Origin: Alteromonas mediterranea DE
Lineage (GTDB): Bacteria > Pseudomonadota > Gammaproteobacteria > Enterobacterales > Alteromonadaceae
NCBI RefSeq assembly: GCF_000020585.3
Contig: NC_011138.3
Location: 3,017,596 to 3,081,595, forward strand
Reading direction: 5' to 3'
Length of the DNA stretch: 64,000 bases
Shown: one piece after another, positions 27,642-36,560 of the stretch
How positions within the stretch are numbered: the first letter of the stretch is position 1
Layout of the letters: the number at the start of each line of letters is the position of its first letter
Program-made: the position numbers and the translations under genes
Notes under the pieces: generated by a model
What the model saw: the letters and a program-made list of their open reading frames with translations, nothing else
Databases searched by the model: none
Told to the model about the DNA's origin: nothing

Positions 27642-28867
27642 TTAGCCAATTCCAATTTATCAGCAACTTTATCACAAGGTAAAAGATAGCTTAGTGCGTT
27701 TTTATTAATCTTCACTGATTTGTTAATGAATTCTAGTGCTGCGCTGCCCATTTCGTCAGTTAATACTCTGTTTTCTAATAATGCTATACAGGTTTTCCCA
27801 AAACCATGCTCTTCGATGGAAAAAATAAACATGCCTTTCCCATTAGCGTGCTCAATACCCTCTGCGCCTTCATGCGACGTCACCAGCGGTTTGCCGTACG
27901 TCAAAGACTCTACCGACTTTATCTTTAAGCCTGAACCAGTCAAACAAGGGTTAATACAAAATGCACACGAGTCATAATATTCAGCTAGCGAATCAACCCT
28001 GCCTAAAAAGCTAATGCCGGGTATTTTTCTTACCTCTATTTCTGTGTATATGGCACCGGCAATATGCAGCTCTGCATTGGGTATAGCGCTTCGAATATTG
28101 TCCCAATGACTCTCAATGAAGCACTCTAAGCCCTCTTTATTGTGTTGATTCTGTGAACCAATAAACCCGATAACATGCGGATTGTCAGTTAAATAAACTT
28201 TGCGTCTCGCGGGCTCAAGTATGTCCAACGTCACTACCTTAGTATTAACCCCTTCTAGACAAGATGAAAATAGTTTCGCTTCATTTCTTTGAATCGCCAG
28301 TGCGTAGTCGAAGCGCTTGAGAAGGAATCTTTCTTGGTCGTCTGTCAATTCCCACCACAAGCCGTGGCCATTGCGCTCTCTTATACGTTTATTTCTGTTT
28401 GCAAACCTATCATGAGTATCTACAATTCTGACGATATTTTCTTCGAGTCCCTCAACCAGCTTAGATAACAAGACATACTCACAAATAACGGCTGTAGGTT
28501 TTACTTTTTCTACAATACTTTTAAATTCTTCGCTAAGACTTCTAGTAACGTATGCATCTTCGAATATTTTATCTTTTATAAAAGCAAACTTTTTAAGAGG
28601 TGTTTTACGTTTGAAGAAATTCAATAAGCGCTGATACCAAGTACCTTCAAATATCTGGCCATTATTCAGCTCGTAGTATCGTGGACCATAGTGCTCAACC
28701 ATTGCGTCTCCATTCCTCCTATCGCTAATTTCACGAATAGGATGAAGTATAAAGTGAACTTCGCAACCCAATGATTCTAATATACTTACTAATTGTCTCA
28801 CTCGCTCAGAGTTACCAGACATTGCTTTGTGCGATACTACTGGGCTAACCACTATTACCCTTGTCAT
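27638..28867 (-). CDS. Glycosyltransferase family 4-like
   Basis: A 409-residue protein starting 'VIVVSPVVSHKAMSGNSER', with a DTHDR segment ('IVRIVDTHDRF') ending the first domain, 'VIGFIGSQNQHNKEGL' opening the second and 'GSGLKIKSVESLTYGKPLV' as the donor-binding stretch. This is the Glyco_trans_1_4 pattern of GT4-like EPS enzymes. The start overlaps the end of the ligase-like gene by 4 bp and its end overlaps the flippase start. Confidence 0.85.
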   Translation of the reverse strand: MTRVIVVSPVVSHKAMSGNSERVRQLVSILESLGCEVHFILHPIREISDRRNGDAMVEHYGPRYYELNNGQIFEGTWYQRLLNFFKRKTPLKKFAFIKDKIFEDAYVTRSLSEEFKSIVEKVKPTAVICEYVLLSKLVEGLEENIVRIVDTHDRFANRNKRIRERNGHGLWWELTDDQERFLLKRFDYALAIQRNEAKLFSSCLEGVNTKVVTLDILEPARRKVYLTDNPHVIGFIGSQNQHNKEGLECFIESHWDNIRSAIPNAELHIAGAIYTEIEVRKIPGISFLGRVDSLAEYYDSCAFCINPCLTGSGLKIKSVESLTYGKPLVTSHEGAEGIEHANGKGMFIFSIEEHGFGKTCIALLENRVLTDEMGSAALEFINKSVKINKNALSYLLPCDKVADKLELAN

Positions 28868-30183
28868 TTTGACATCAATCCCTTTTTATCAATGGTATTT
28901 CTTTTTAAGAAGTAAACATTATAAGACGCTGCAACAAATAGTATTAACCAACCTAATATTTCTGCTCTAAACCTGTTCATGAATGTCATAGACACCGCAA
29001 AACACATGAGTGAACACTGCAGAGCATACATTTTAAAGTACGCGTCTATGTTTCCCTCTTCTATTAATGATTTTCTAATTTTTCTAAGGGTAAAGTAGGC
29101 CGAGGAGAGCAAAAAAATAAATAGAATAAAGCCCGTGTAGCCTTGCTCTGTTAATACTTCTAACCACGTAGAGTGGACGGACCTGTTTCTAGATTGGCCG
29201 GTATCGACATTAGATGGTACATATACGTGCGAAACAGCGTCGAAGCCTCTTGCTCCTAAACCTAAAGGATGATCTTTAGAAACTTCCACAGCGGCAGACC
29301 AAAATGTGAGCCGTGTTTTACCTGTTTCTTTCTGAGCAGTTTTTTCTTCAGATTTAATGGTCTTCATGCGTTCAATAAAACCATAATCAACTATGTATGC
29401 TGCACCGCAAAGCCCTAAGATAGCTATCCATGCTACCGTTGCTTTTTGCCTTGGCCTTTGAAACGAAGAAAAAAAGAGCTTCCACATAAAGTAGCTTACG
29501 CTTATTGCTACCGCTAAAAAGGACGCTCTACTGTTAATAAGTACTATTGCATTGGCAGTAAACACACCTGCGATTGCAAAAAATGCTTTTTCTTTTATAG
29601 TGCGAGACACCCAAAAATAATACAGGTTAATAACAATCGCTGGAGCCAACGCTGCTGCTAATCCATTTGCTTCAGGCGCATCAACAGTGCCAACCCCCTC
29701 AACTCTGTCTCCTGCATTTCTTCCTGTTTGAAACACAATAAAACTACTAAACCAAGCCCCAAACAGATAACCCCAAATGGCAATATTTAAGTGCTTTGCG
29801 TTAGAAATAAGTAAGAAGGCTAGCAATAAAATAATGAACATCTTGGTGTATGCGTCGAGCAACTGCGAATGATGCCACGGTGCAATTGCCTGCGTGTACG
29901 TAAACCAAGTGACCAACAAAAGTAGCAATTGCCATTTAAACGTCGGCACTTTATAGAACCTATTGTTTTTTACTGTGCGAAAGTTAACAGCAACTAACAA
30001 AAACATAAATGCAACCGACATGAAGGAATATGGCAGGTTCGGGACCATATATCCCCACCAGCGATTCGCTGGATGAATAAAATATATCGCCTGATAGAGA
30101 ACAAACGCGTACACGGGGGCACGTGCAAAAGACATGACAACACACCCGATGTGAGTCATGGCAAACAACAATATTTGAAGCAT
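28864..30183 (-). CDS. O-antigen ligase/Wzy-like protein, exosortase A system-associated type
   Basis: A 439-residue protein with about 10-12 membrane helices. 'QAIYFIHPANRWWGYMVP' near the start is characteristic of the exosortase-associated O-glycosylation ligase family (TIGR03097), and the periplasmic 'VHSTWLEVLTEQGYTGF' near residue 345 is the Wzy_C-type motif with its conserved histidine. It either polymerises repeat units or joins glycan to an acceptor; the sequence cannot tell which. It is the only polymerase/ligase-like protein I find among the three flippase modules. Confidence 0.85.
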   Translation of the reverse strand: MLQILLFAMTHIGCVVMSFARAPVYAFVLYQAIYFIHPANRWWGYMVPNLPYSFMSVAFMFLLVAVNFRTVKNNRFYKVPTFKWQLLLLLVTWFTYTQAIAPWHHSQLLDAYTKMFIILLLAFLLISNAKHLNIAIWGYLFGAWFSSFIVFQTGRNAGDRVEGVGTVDAPEANGLAAALAPAIVINLYYFWVSRTIKEKAFFAIAGVFTANAIVLINSRASFLAVAISVSYFMWKLFFSSFQRPRQKATVAWIAILGLCGAAYIVDYGFIERMKTIKSEEKTAQKETGKTRLTFWSAAVEVSKDHPLGLGARGFDAVSHVYVPSNVDTGQSRNRSVHSTWLEVLTEQGYTGFILFIFLLSSAYFTLRKIRKSLIEEGNIDAYFKMYALQCSLMCFAVSMTFMNRFRAEILGWLILFVAASYNVYFLKRNTIDKKGLMSK

Positions 30184-30206
30184 TTACTGAACGCCTAGAA
30201 CTTGAT

Positions 30207-31457
30207 TTAAAGTTGGTCTAACTTATATACCAACATTAGAGGTGCGTTTTCGTATTTACTCTGTTTGTAGTCTCTATGAGCATACAACACGAACAAACGA
30301 TTTGTTTTACTGTGAAAATCTGCACCAATTATTTTCCAATGCTTAGACGACTTGTCAAAATAGCCATATTCATAGGGTCTATGTGCATATGGCGCCATCC
30401 CATCTTCTTTTGTCTTATTTAATTCATTAACTTTCCATGACCAAAAATAGTTGTAGTTATCTTTCGCTTTTTTACTACACGGACCACCGCAAACATTGCC
30501 GTTATCTTGCTTGGCTTTATAACCTATTCCTCCTTTGTGCCCACCGGAGTTTCCTAATACAAAATAAGAATTGCTTCTAGGGATAATAAAACCGTAAATG
30601 CCTTCAGAAACTTCGGTCCATAAATCATTCTCACCCGAGTCATTATATCTATCAGGATGCAGTGGGTGCTTTAAAGAGAAGTCCAGTAGAGGAGTGGTAG
30701 GTAAAAAGCCTTTGTTTACGTCACCGGTTAAAGCTGTAAATGGATAAAATAGAAAAGCAGTTGGTCCAATACTTAGTCTAGAATTGATCGAGACATTACT
30801 TGCGTAACCTGTTAGATAATCACTTTGCCAGCGAGCTCGCCATGGCTCTGGTACTGGGCTAACCCACCCAGCGGCATGTGCACTACCTTTTAACGAATAG
30901 AGTCCGCTCAACTTAGTTTTCTCTAAATTCTTAGCATCTCGAATTATAAAGCTTGTCAGTTTTTCATTAGCATTTGCATCATATTTTTCGACAGCATTCA
31001 CCCACAGCTGCCCGTCAACATACTCTAAGCCTGTAATCTTATCTAATTTGATTTTCTGTTTATTTTTCAACCTCTTTAAATGCGCTTTATACGGCTGGAG
31101 AATTTTTGCCATCTTTAATTTATCTAAATTTTTAGACTTGATGATTTTCGGTACTGACATTTCAGCGATCGCTTGATGATGTGCATGCCCCACTACAAAA
31201 AATGACTTTGCATCATCAGTTAACGTGAACGTACCTTCTGAGTATGCAATTCTAGAGTCACCTGATTCAGTCAGGGGCAAACGGAATGCACCTTCAAACT
31301 TTATTCCCTCGTGTCTAAACAAAGGTAAGGCTGAAAAATCACTATTTCGCTCAACGTCTGAAGCGTACAAAACATTAGAAAATAGGGTAATTACACAGCA
31401 GAATAAAATTCTTTTATTAGGCTTTAAACGCATATAGTTGATAATCATTTTTGTCAC
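30207..31457 (-). CDS. Secreted beta-propeller-like protein of unknown function
   Basis: The 416-residue protein has an N-terminal signal peptide (hydrophobic 'ILFCCVITLFSNVLYA', cleavage near residue 33). The mature part has 'FEGAFRLP', 'FFVVGHAHHQAIAEMSVP' and 'ITGLEYVDGQLWVNA', beta-strand-rich repeats that look like propeller blades, and resembles secreted proteins of unknown function with a GAFR and GHxxxQxVAE pattern. Cysteines near 'VCGGPCS' could form a disulfide. It is placed between the ligase-like gene and a GT-C gene on the same strand, so an extracellular or periplasmic role with the glycan is likely, but no activity can be named. Confidence 0.6.
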   Translation of the reverse strand: MTKMIINYMRLKPNKRILFCCVITLFSNVLYASDVERNSDFSALPLFRHEGIKFEGAFRLPLTESGDSRIAYSEGTFTLTDDAKSFFVVGHAHHQAIAEMSVPKIIKSKNLDKLKMAKILQPYKAHLKRLKNKQKIKLDKITGLEYVDGQLWVNAVEKYDANANEKLTSFIIRDAKNLEKTKLSGLYSLKGSAHAAGWVSPVPEPWRARWQSDYLTGYASNVSINSRLSIGPTAFLFYPFTALTGDVNKGFLPTTPLLDFSLKHPLHPDRYNDSGENDLWTEVSEGIYGFIIPRSNSYFVLGNSGGHKGGIGYKAKQDNGNVCGGPCSKKAKDNYNYFWSWKVNELNKTKEDGMAPYAHRPYEYGYFDKSSKHWKIIGADFHSKTNRLFVLYAHRDYKQSKYENAPLMLVYKLDQL

Positions 31458-31542
31458 TTTTTAAAATTTTAAATCAATGAGAAACTAGTGCGAACTGCTT
31501 ATTTAGTAAAGCAGATGCAAAAACGTAAGGTTAAACGCATTT

Positions 31543-33150
31543 TTAGCTTCTTTTTAGAATATAAACTGGCCTTCCGTTCCCTTCTTCAAACGCTTTAATG
31601 ACGTTAAAGTTATTGAATAGCCAGTCATATTCTTCAGCCGCATCTATATGAGGCCCACCATTTTCAATGTCGCGCTTAAGTCGCAAATGGAGATCTGACA
31701 GTATTACTACCGAAATATCATGTTCTTTAAGTGATACAACGAAGCTCTTTAAACTATCCTCCATGCACTCAAAAATCTTTTTATCAGGTATAACTCGAGA
31801 TGAACTAGTTATTTCGATTTTTGATACCCCTAGCTTGCAATCTCGTTGGTACAGGTTGAACCTTGGATTGAGCAAAGGAGGAGTATATACGTCCACCAAT
31901 ACATTAATGTTTTGCGCTAAGTTATTCATTATCCAAGACTCGGCAGAAAACACATTGAAGTTATTTGTAACTCTGTCTTTGTAGAGTTTGTAAGATTCAA
32001 CAGCCGAGCTTGACGATATCAAAAACAAAAGTAAAAGTGCTATCCATTTAAGTGGGGCACTAAATTTGTTCTTACTGGCAATATAGACCGTGTAAAGAAT
32101 GAAGATTGAAAATAGAGGAAGTAAAGGAATAATCCATCTTTCCCACCATAAGTTTAAGGCACTCAAGAACGCTAAATATGTAAGGAAAAATAACGGAATT
32201 ACCGCATATCGTTCCTTCGAGAACAACATTGTTAACATTCCCACTATACCAAGCAAAACACCTACTAGGGTGTAATTTTTATAGAGTGGGACAGTAAAGT
32301 ATTTAGCAAACGAACTAAAAAATCCGAAAGAAGTTGAGGACAAATGTTCTGTTCGAGCCTCTTTCGTAACGTCATCCCAAACCCCTGTAAAATCTAAAAA
32401 GAAATACGGCGAAATCATAAATGAAAAAAGAAGTACCAACATCCCCCACCTAAAGAGTGCCCTTGCCGCTGACACCAAATCAGCCGCTATGACGCAGTAG
32501 GTATACACTATCGGAACGACAAGAATTACTGAAGGGTATTTTGAAAACACCGAAACTGAGAATGCCAGCGCTAGAAGCGTTGATTGTGTTGCATTTATCT
32601 GCCTTTTTTGAATCATCAAGATACATAGGTGCAGCGAGACCATGACCGAAAGAGTTTGTATTGGGTCCATTCGCCCAACTGCGCTGTAATAAAAAATGAG
32701 ATGGGTAATGGCGGTTAGAAACGCGCCAAATAGACTCAATAACTTATGCTTTGATATGTTGTAAAAGAGAACAAATGTGTAAAGAACCACCAATGAAGTA
32801 AAAACAGAAGAAATACTCCTGCCTATAATAAACAATAAATCGCCATTCCCTGTCCAATAAAGCTGGCTAAATTCCTGGGGACTTGAGAAAACACCTAGGA
32901 GCGTGCCCAGAAAAGCTACCAAGCCAAACCCAATAGCTTGAATTGTAATGAATGTTGAGCCTGGTGCACCGAACCATTGAGGGTGAAAATATGGCTGTGA
33001 GAACATCTCCAGAGAGGCTCGAATGAAAATGTGTTCATCGGGGTCTAAATAGAAAGGCAGCCCCCAAGGAATCATTGACGAATAGATTATTAAGAAGAGT
33101 AAACTCAAAAAAACTGCGTAAACAATGGGCGAACGCTTTTTAACCAACAT
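31543..33150 (-). CDS. GT-C membrane glycosyltransferase (family 39/ArnT-like)
   Basis: A 535-residue protein with about 10-12 helices. The first periplasmic loop carries 'FYLDPDEHIF' (about residues 32-41), the acidic DxDE-type motif of polyprenyl-phosphate-dependent GT-C enzymes. The last 120 residues form a soluble periplasmic domain. With the GtrA-like and GtrB-like genes beside it, it probably transfers a sugar from undecaprenyl phosphate to the exported glycan. It overlaps the GtrA-like gene by 11 bp. Confidence 0.83.
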   Translation of the reverse strand: MLVKKRSPIVYAVFLSLLFLIIYSSMIPWGLPFYLDPDEHIFIRASLEMFSQPYFHPQWFGAPGSTFITIQAIGFGLVAFLGTLLGVFSSPQEFSQLYWTGNGDLLFIIGRSISSVFTSLVVLYTFVLFYNISKHKLLSLFGAFLTAITHLIFYYSAVGRMDPIQTLSVMVSLHLCILMIQKRQINATQSTLLALAFSVSVFSKYPSVILVVPIVYTYCVIAADLVSAARALFRWGMLVLLFSFMISPYFFLDFTGVWDDVTKEARTEHLSSTSFGFFSSFAKYFTVPLYKNYTLVGVLLGIVGMLTMLFSKERYAVIPLFFLTYLAFLSALNLWWERWIIPLLPLFSIFILYTVYIASKNKFSAPLKWIALLLLFLISSSSAVESYKLYKDRVTNNFNVFSAESWIMNNLAQNINVLVDVYTPPLLNPRFNLYQRDCKLGVSKIEITSSSRVIPDKKIFECMEDSLKSFVVSLKEHDISVVILSDLHLRLKRDIENGGPHIDAAEEYDWLFNNFNVIKAFEEGNGRPVYILKRS

Positions 33151-33565
33151 TTTTACTATAGTTCCCTATCAGCTTTTTTTCTTTAAACACCCAATATTTA
33201 AGCAAAACAAAACTAATAGCAGGGGTAACAACTGCAATTCCAATTAATGCATAATATGGATGTAAATTGAGAAGGCTAACAACGAAAAATACCCATATGC
33301 TATTAAGCCCCAAACCCAACATACTGGAAAAAAGAAACTTAGATACTGTTTGCTTCGTGGCTGCCTCTCTATTTTTGAAAGTGAAGTGTTTTTGTCCAAA
33401 AAAAGAAAAAATTACGGCAACAAAATATCCTGCAAAATTTGCAATAAATGGCCAGCTCTCGTTTATTGCCACTATGCAAAAGTAAACAGAAGAATGAACT
33501 GCAGTCGCGATTCCACCTACCAATAGAAATCTAGCTAACTGAGTAATAAAACTAGTCTTTATCAT
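33140..33565 (-). CDS. GtrA family protein (polyprenyl-phosphate sugar flippase type)
   Basis: A 141-residue protein with four membrane helices and the early 'RFLLVGGIATAVHSSVYF' and later 'FFGQKHFTFKN' motifs of the GtrA family. GtrA proteins are thought to flip the polyprenyl-phosphate-linked sugar made by GtrB to the periplasm. It overlaps the broken GtrB-like gene by 14 bp and the GT-C gene by 11 bp, the tight spacing typical of gtr operons. Confidence 0.88.
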   Translation of the reverse strand: MIKTSFITQLARFLLVGGIATAVHSSVYFCIVAINESWPFIANFAGYFVAVIFSFFGQKHFTFKNREAATKQTVSKFLFSSMLGLGLNSIWVFFVVSLLNLHPYYALIGIAVVTPAISFVLLKYWVFKEKKLIGNYSKNVG

Positions 33566-34531
33566 TTTTGGTGTTTAGACCTATAGTATTCATGACATGG
33601 TACAGAGGGCGTTGCTTTACTTCTACAAATATTCGAGAAAGATATTCACCTATAACGCCGAGACAGAGCAGTATAAGCCCACTCATCAATAGCAAAACCA
33701 CCATAAGAGAAGCATATCCGGGAGTTTCAACACCGTAAACCAATGTTTTTACGACTAGAAAAATGCCATACAAAAATGCGCCTAATGCTACAGATGCACC
33801 TACGTATGACCATATCTTTAGGGGTAGCGACGTAAAAGAAATAATTCCCTCTAGTGCTAGTTTGTAAAGTTTCCAATAATTCCATTTAGTTTCTCCGGCG
33901 GCTCTTGGCTTACGTACGTACTCTATTGTCACTTGTTTGAAGCCTAACGAAGAAAAAGCCCCTTCATAAACCTAGAACGCTCACCATATTTTTTGAGAGC
34001 CTCTAGTACTTTTCTGTCTAGAAGTCGAAAGTCTCCAACATTAACCGGGATATGAATGTCTGATATAGAATCTATGAGTTTGTAGAACATCGAAGAAGTC
34101 CAACGCTTCATAAGCGAGTCTGAACTGCGATCAATGCGTTTAGCAAGCACTACATCGAAGCCTTCTCGCCACTTACTAATCATATCGAGTATTAACTCAG
34201 GAGGGTCTTGCAAGTCGCAATCTATTGGAACAATCGCTCTACCATTACAATGGTCAAGCCCTGCTGTCAGCGCTATCTCTTTTCCGAAATTCCTTGAAAG
34301 ATTGACTACTTTAATTCTTTCATCTTCTAATGCGTAGCGTTTTAAAACTTCATATGTATTATCGGTACTTCCGTCATTTACACATACTATTTCATACGAC
34401 ACATTTGCAATGGAAAAAACACGTCTAATTTCTTGTACAAATATCCCTATTACAGCTTCCTCATTATACATAGGTGCAACAATTGAAATTTCAGTTCCAG
34501 CATTGTGATCTCTTCTTCCAAGTTCTTCCAT
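33552..34531 (-). pseudogene. GtrB-like GT2 (polyprenyl-phosphate glycosyltransferase), frameshifted
   Basis: Two adjacent frames together make one GtrB/DPM1-like enzyme. The first (34531-33944) has 'ISIVAPMYNEEAVIGIFV', 'VCVNDGSTDNT', 'DCDLQDPPELI' and ends 'RFMKGLFLR'; the second (from 33932) continues 'TIEYVRKPRAAGETKWNYW' and two membrane helices. Adding one T to the run read on the minus strand at 33953-33957 restores 'GLFSSLGFKQVTIEYV' and a 326-residue protein of normal length. So one base is missing in a homopolymer: a real inactivating mutation, a slippery site, or a sequencing error. If broken, the neighbouring GtrA-like and GT-C proteins would lack their lipid-linked donor. Confidence 0.88.
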
Positions 34532-34588
34532 AGTGTTCTCTTTGTGCTTGACGCTATTAATCTCAGCATTTTCATTGCGTATAAAGCA

Positions 34589-36136
34589 TTAATCACTGGC
34601 TTGGATAGATTCGCTCTTTTTTCTAAGCTGTTGGCAAGCAAGTTTTTTCTGCTGTTTCCGTTCTTTCATAAACGATGCAATTTTGTCATTATTTAAGCTG
34701 GCTAAATATTTGTTGTCAGTTTCTGAATAGTGGTAATTATGATGGTCATATATTGGACCATCTTCTATATAGTACCGATCAGTAGTCGCAAGTTTGAGTT
34801 GGTAAACAACACCAATACAAGAAATTAGGAGCATTACGACGGCTGAACGTAATTTGAGGTCAGCAGCTAATAGAGTGACATAAACATATAACATCGCAAT
34901 ACCGAATGGGCTCCACAATTCTGCAACATATCTATGTGTAATTGTCGGGTAAGAAAGTTGGAATAGTGCACCACTTGAAATAAAGCATAAACCAAGTATG
35001 AATAACTTGTTTGCAGGGCTTTTTAGTCCCTTTAAAATATTTATGAAGCCACCACATAAACACAACAGTGGGAAAGCCCATAATAAGTACAAAGGGACCA
35101 TGGGAGCTTCCCACCTTCCATAGCCTGTTTGCAACCATCTGGTTAAACTCCAATGTGTCGCCCAATCTCCCGTGATATAGATATAAGCATTAGCAATTAT
35201 TCTAAAGAATCGATAAAAGTCACCTTTTGGTACTATATTACAGACTCTGTCAGTAAACCCCTCTAAAAAATAGTAGCCATAATTGCCTCCCATAAATGCA
35301 ACTGCGTTGCCGTACTTTACGTAATTGAGAGCTAGAATAGATACCCCACCACAGAAGAGAACAAGAATAGAAAGCCAATAACGGGAAAAACAATAAAATA
35401 CAGTGCTAACGTATTTCTTTTTTGCGTTGCCGACCTGCTTAAACGCTACTACTAACATTAGCAGACCCGTCACGAGATACAGAGATAGCGCCATTGGCAT
35501 GCGTGTATGCACTGCCAAAGCAGCTAAAACAGCATAAGGAAGTAATTTAGCCGCGCCAGTTGGACGACCTTCTAAGAATTTATCTTTGAGAAGCCGTGCA
35601 AGAAAAATATTGAAAATACATAATGACGCGGCATAAGGCTCGTGATAGATAGTTCCATTTTGAGATATTATAAAGGTAGCAGAACCTAACCAAAGCACAA
35701 TAGTGGTTGTTAGCCACAAAAGTAACTTAGGACCGTCTGTATACTTCTCATTAGAGAAAAGCTTTCTGTTTACTTCTGTTTGTAGGAATGCAAGACCAAC
35801 TAGAGTAAAAAGTATAACAAAAAACAACGAAGTAGGCGTATGGGATAAGTCGACAAAGGGATACAGAACAACTCTTGCTAGAGCGGGCAACAATCCATAA
35901 TACATGTACGCCTTTCCATTAAAATACCCTCCTTCTTTACCAATAGCCTCGGCCGGAATGTCTAATCGCCCATCAATCATTGCCAAGAAATAATAATTAT
36001 AGGCTTTCCAAAGAAACTGCGGCGCAAAAAGGTTAAATGTCCAATTTGTGCATAAACCAACCAAAACAAGAGCACAGAATGCGGGGACCAAAAAGCGCAA
36101 CGCCATGGCTTTCGAAAGTCCAATAGAGACAGGCAT
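34589..36136 (-). CDS. Multi-pass membrane protein, putative GT-C glycosyltransferase
   Basis: A 515-residue protein with about 11-12 helices. The loop after helix 1 contains 'DGRLDIPAEAIGKEG' and 'YFNGKAYMYYG', a pattern seen in uncharacterised GT-C-like membrane proteins, and an acidic-plus-H pattern 'GTIYHEPYAASL' lies after another helix. It is the first gene of the minus-strand operon and stands just before the GtrB/GtrA pair, so it may be a serotype-type glycosyltransferase using the same lipid-linked sugar. No close family is recognised with certainty. Confidence 0.6.
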   Translation of the reverse strand: MPVSIGLSKAMALRFLVPAFCALVLVGLCTNWTFNLFAPQFLWKAYNYYFLAMIDGRLDIPAEAIGKEGGYFNGKAYMYYGLLPALARVVLYPFVDLSHTPTSLFFVILFTLVGLAFLQTEVNRKLFSNEKYTDGPKLLLWLTTTIVLWLGSATFIISQNGTIYHEPYAASLCIFNIFLARLLKDKFLEGRPTGAAKLLPYAVLAALAVHTRMPMALSLYLVTGLLMLVVAFKQVGNAKKKYVSTVFYCFSRYWLSILVLFCGGVSILALNYVKYGNAVAFMGGNYGYYFLEGFTDRVCNIVPKGDFYRFFRIIANAYIYITGDWATHWSLTRWLQTGYGRWEAPMVPLYLLWAFPLLCLCGGFINILKGLKSPANKLFILGLCFISSGALFQLSYPTITHRYVAELWSPFGIAMLYVYVTLLAADLKLRSAVVMLLISCIGVVYQLKLATTDRYYIEDGPIYDHHNYHYSETDNKYLASLNNDKIASFMKERKQQKKLACQQLRKKSESIQASD

Positions 36137-36378
36137 TAATACTCCTTTATAATGAAAATTTTAGCGAACTAAAACAACTAATCTGGGCACACTTTCCCCA
36201 AACCCTAACAGTAAGTATACTTAAGCATTGAAGCAACAATTTCAATTAAAATTGTTAAACTAGAATTCACTGTTAACTGTCATAAAATCATTTACCGCAA
36301 ACGTTCAGTCGTTAATAATTAAATCTGTGGATGCTTTATCTCGAAAAAACAACTAATACTTCATAAATGGGATTGATA

Positions 36379-36460
36379 ATGGCTATGAGATTTAGGAAAG
36401 ATATTCAAGGATTGAGAGCGTTAGCCGTTTTACTCGTTATCGTTTTCCACTCCAATATAG
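36379..36460 (+). pseudogene. OafA-like acyltransferase, N-terminal fragment before the first IS
   Basis: The sequence encodes 'FRKDIQGLRALAVLLVIVFH', the classical first helix of the acyltransferase-3 family with the catalytic histidine, and is cut by the IS66 element at 36461. The start is probably ATG 36379 with GGGA seven bases before; ATG 36367 and 36385 are in the same frame. It continues in frame at 37998 once the insertion is removed. Confidence 0.88.
36453..36460 (+). repeat. Target site duplication, left copy (CAATATAG)
   Basis: An 8-bp direct repeat identical to 37990-37997, the length made by IS66-family transposition. Confidence 0.95.
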
Positions 36461-36489
36461 GTAACCGTTCACCAGGGCCCTATTGACAG
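36461..36489 (+). repeat. Left inverted repeat of the first IS66
   Basis: The 29 bases match the reverse complement of 37961-37989 at 28 positions; the mismatch is at position 15. Confidence 0.93.
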
Positions 36490-36560
36490 TTAGTAATATT
36501 TATTTTCAATGATCGTGGGGATCCTATTGATTGATCCCGCCAGTCTGTCAGAGTGGTTTC

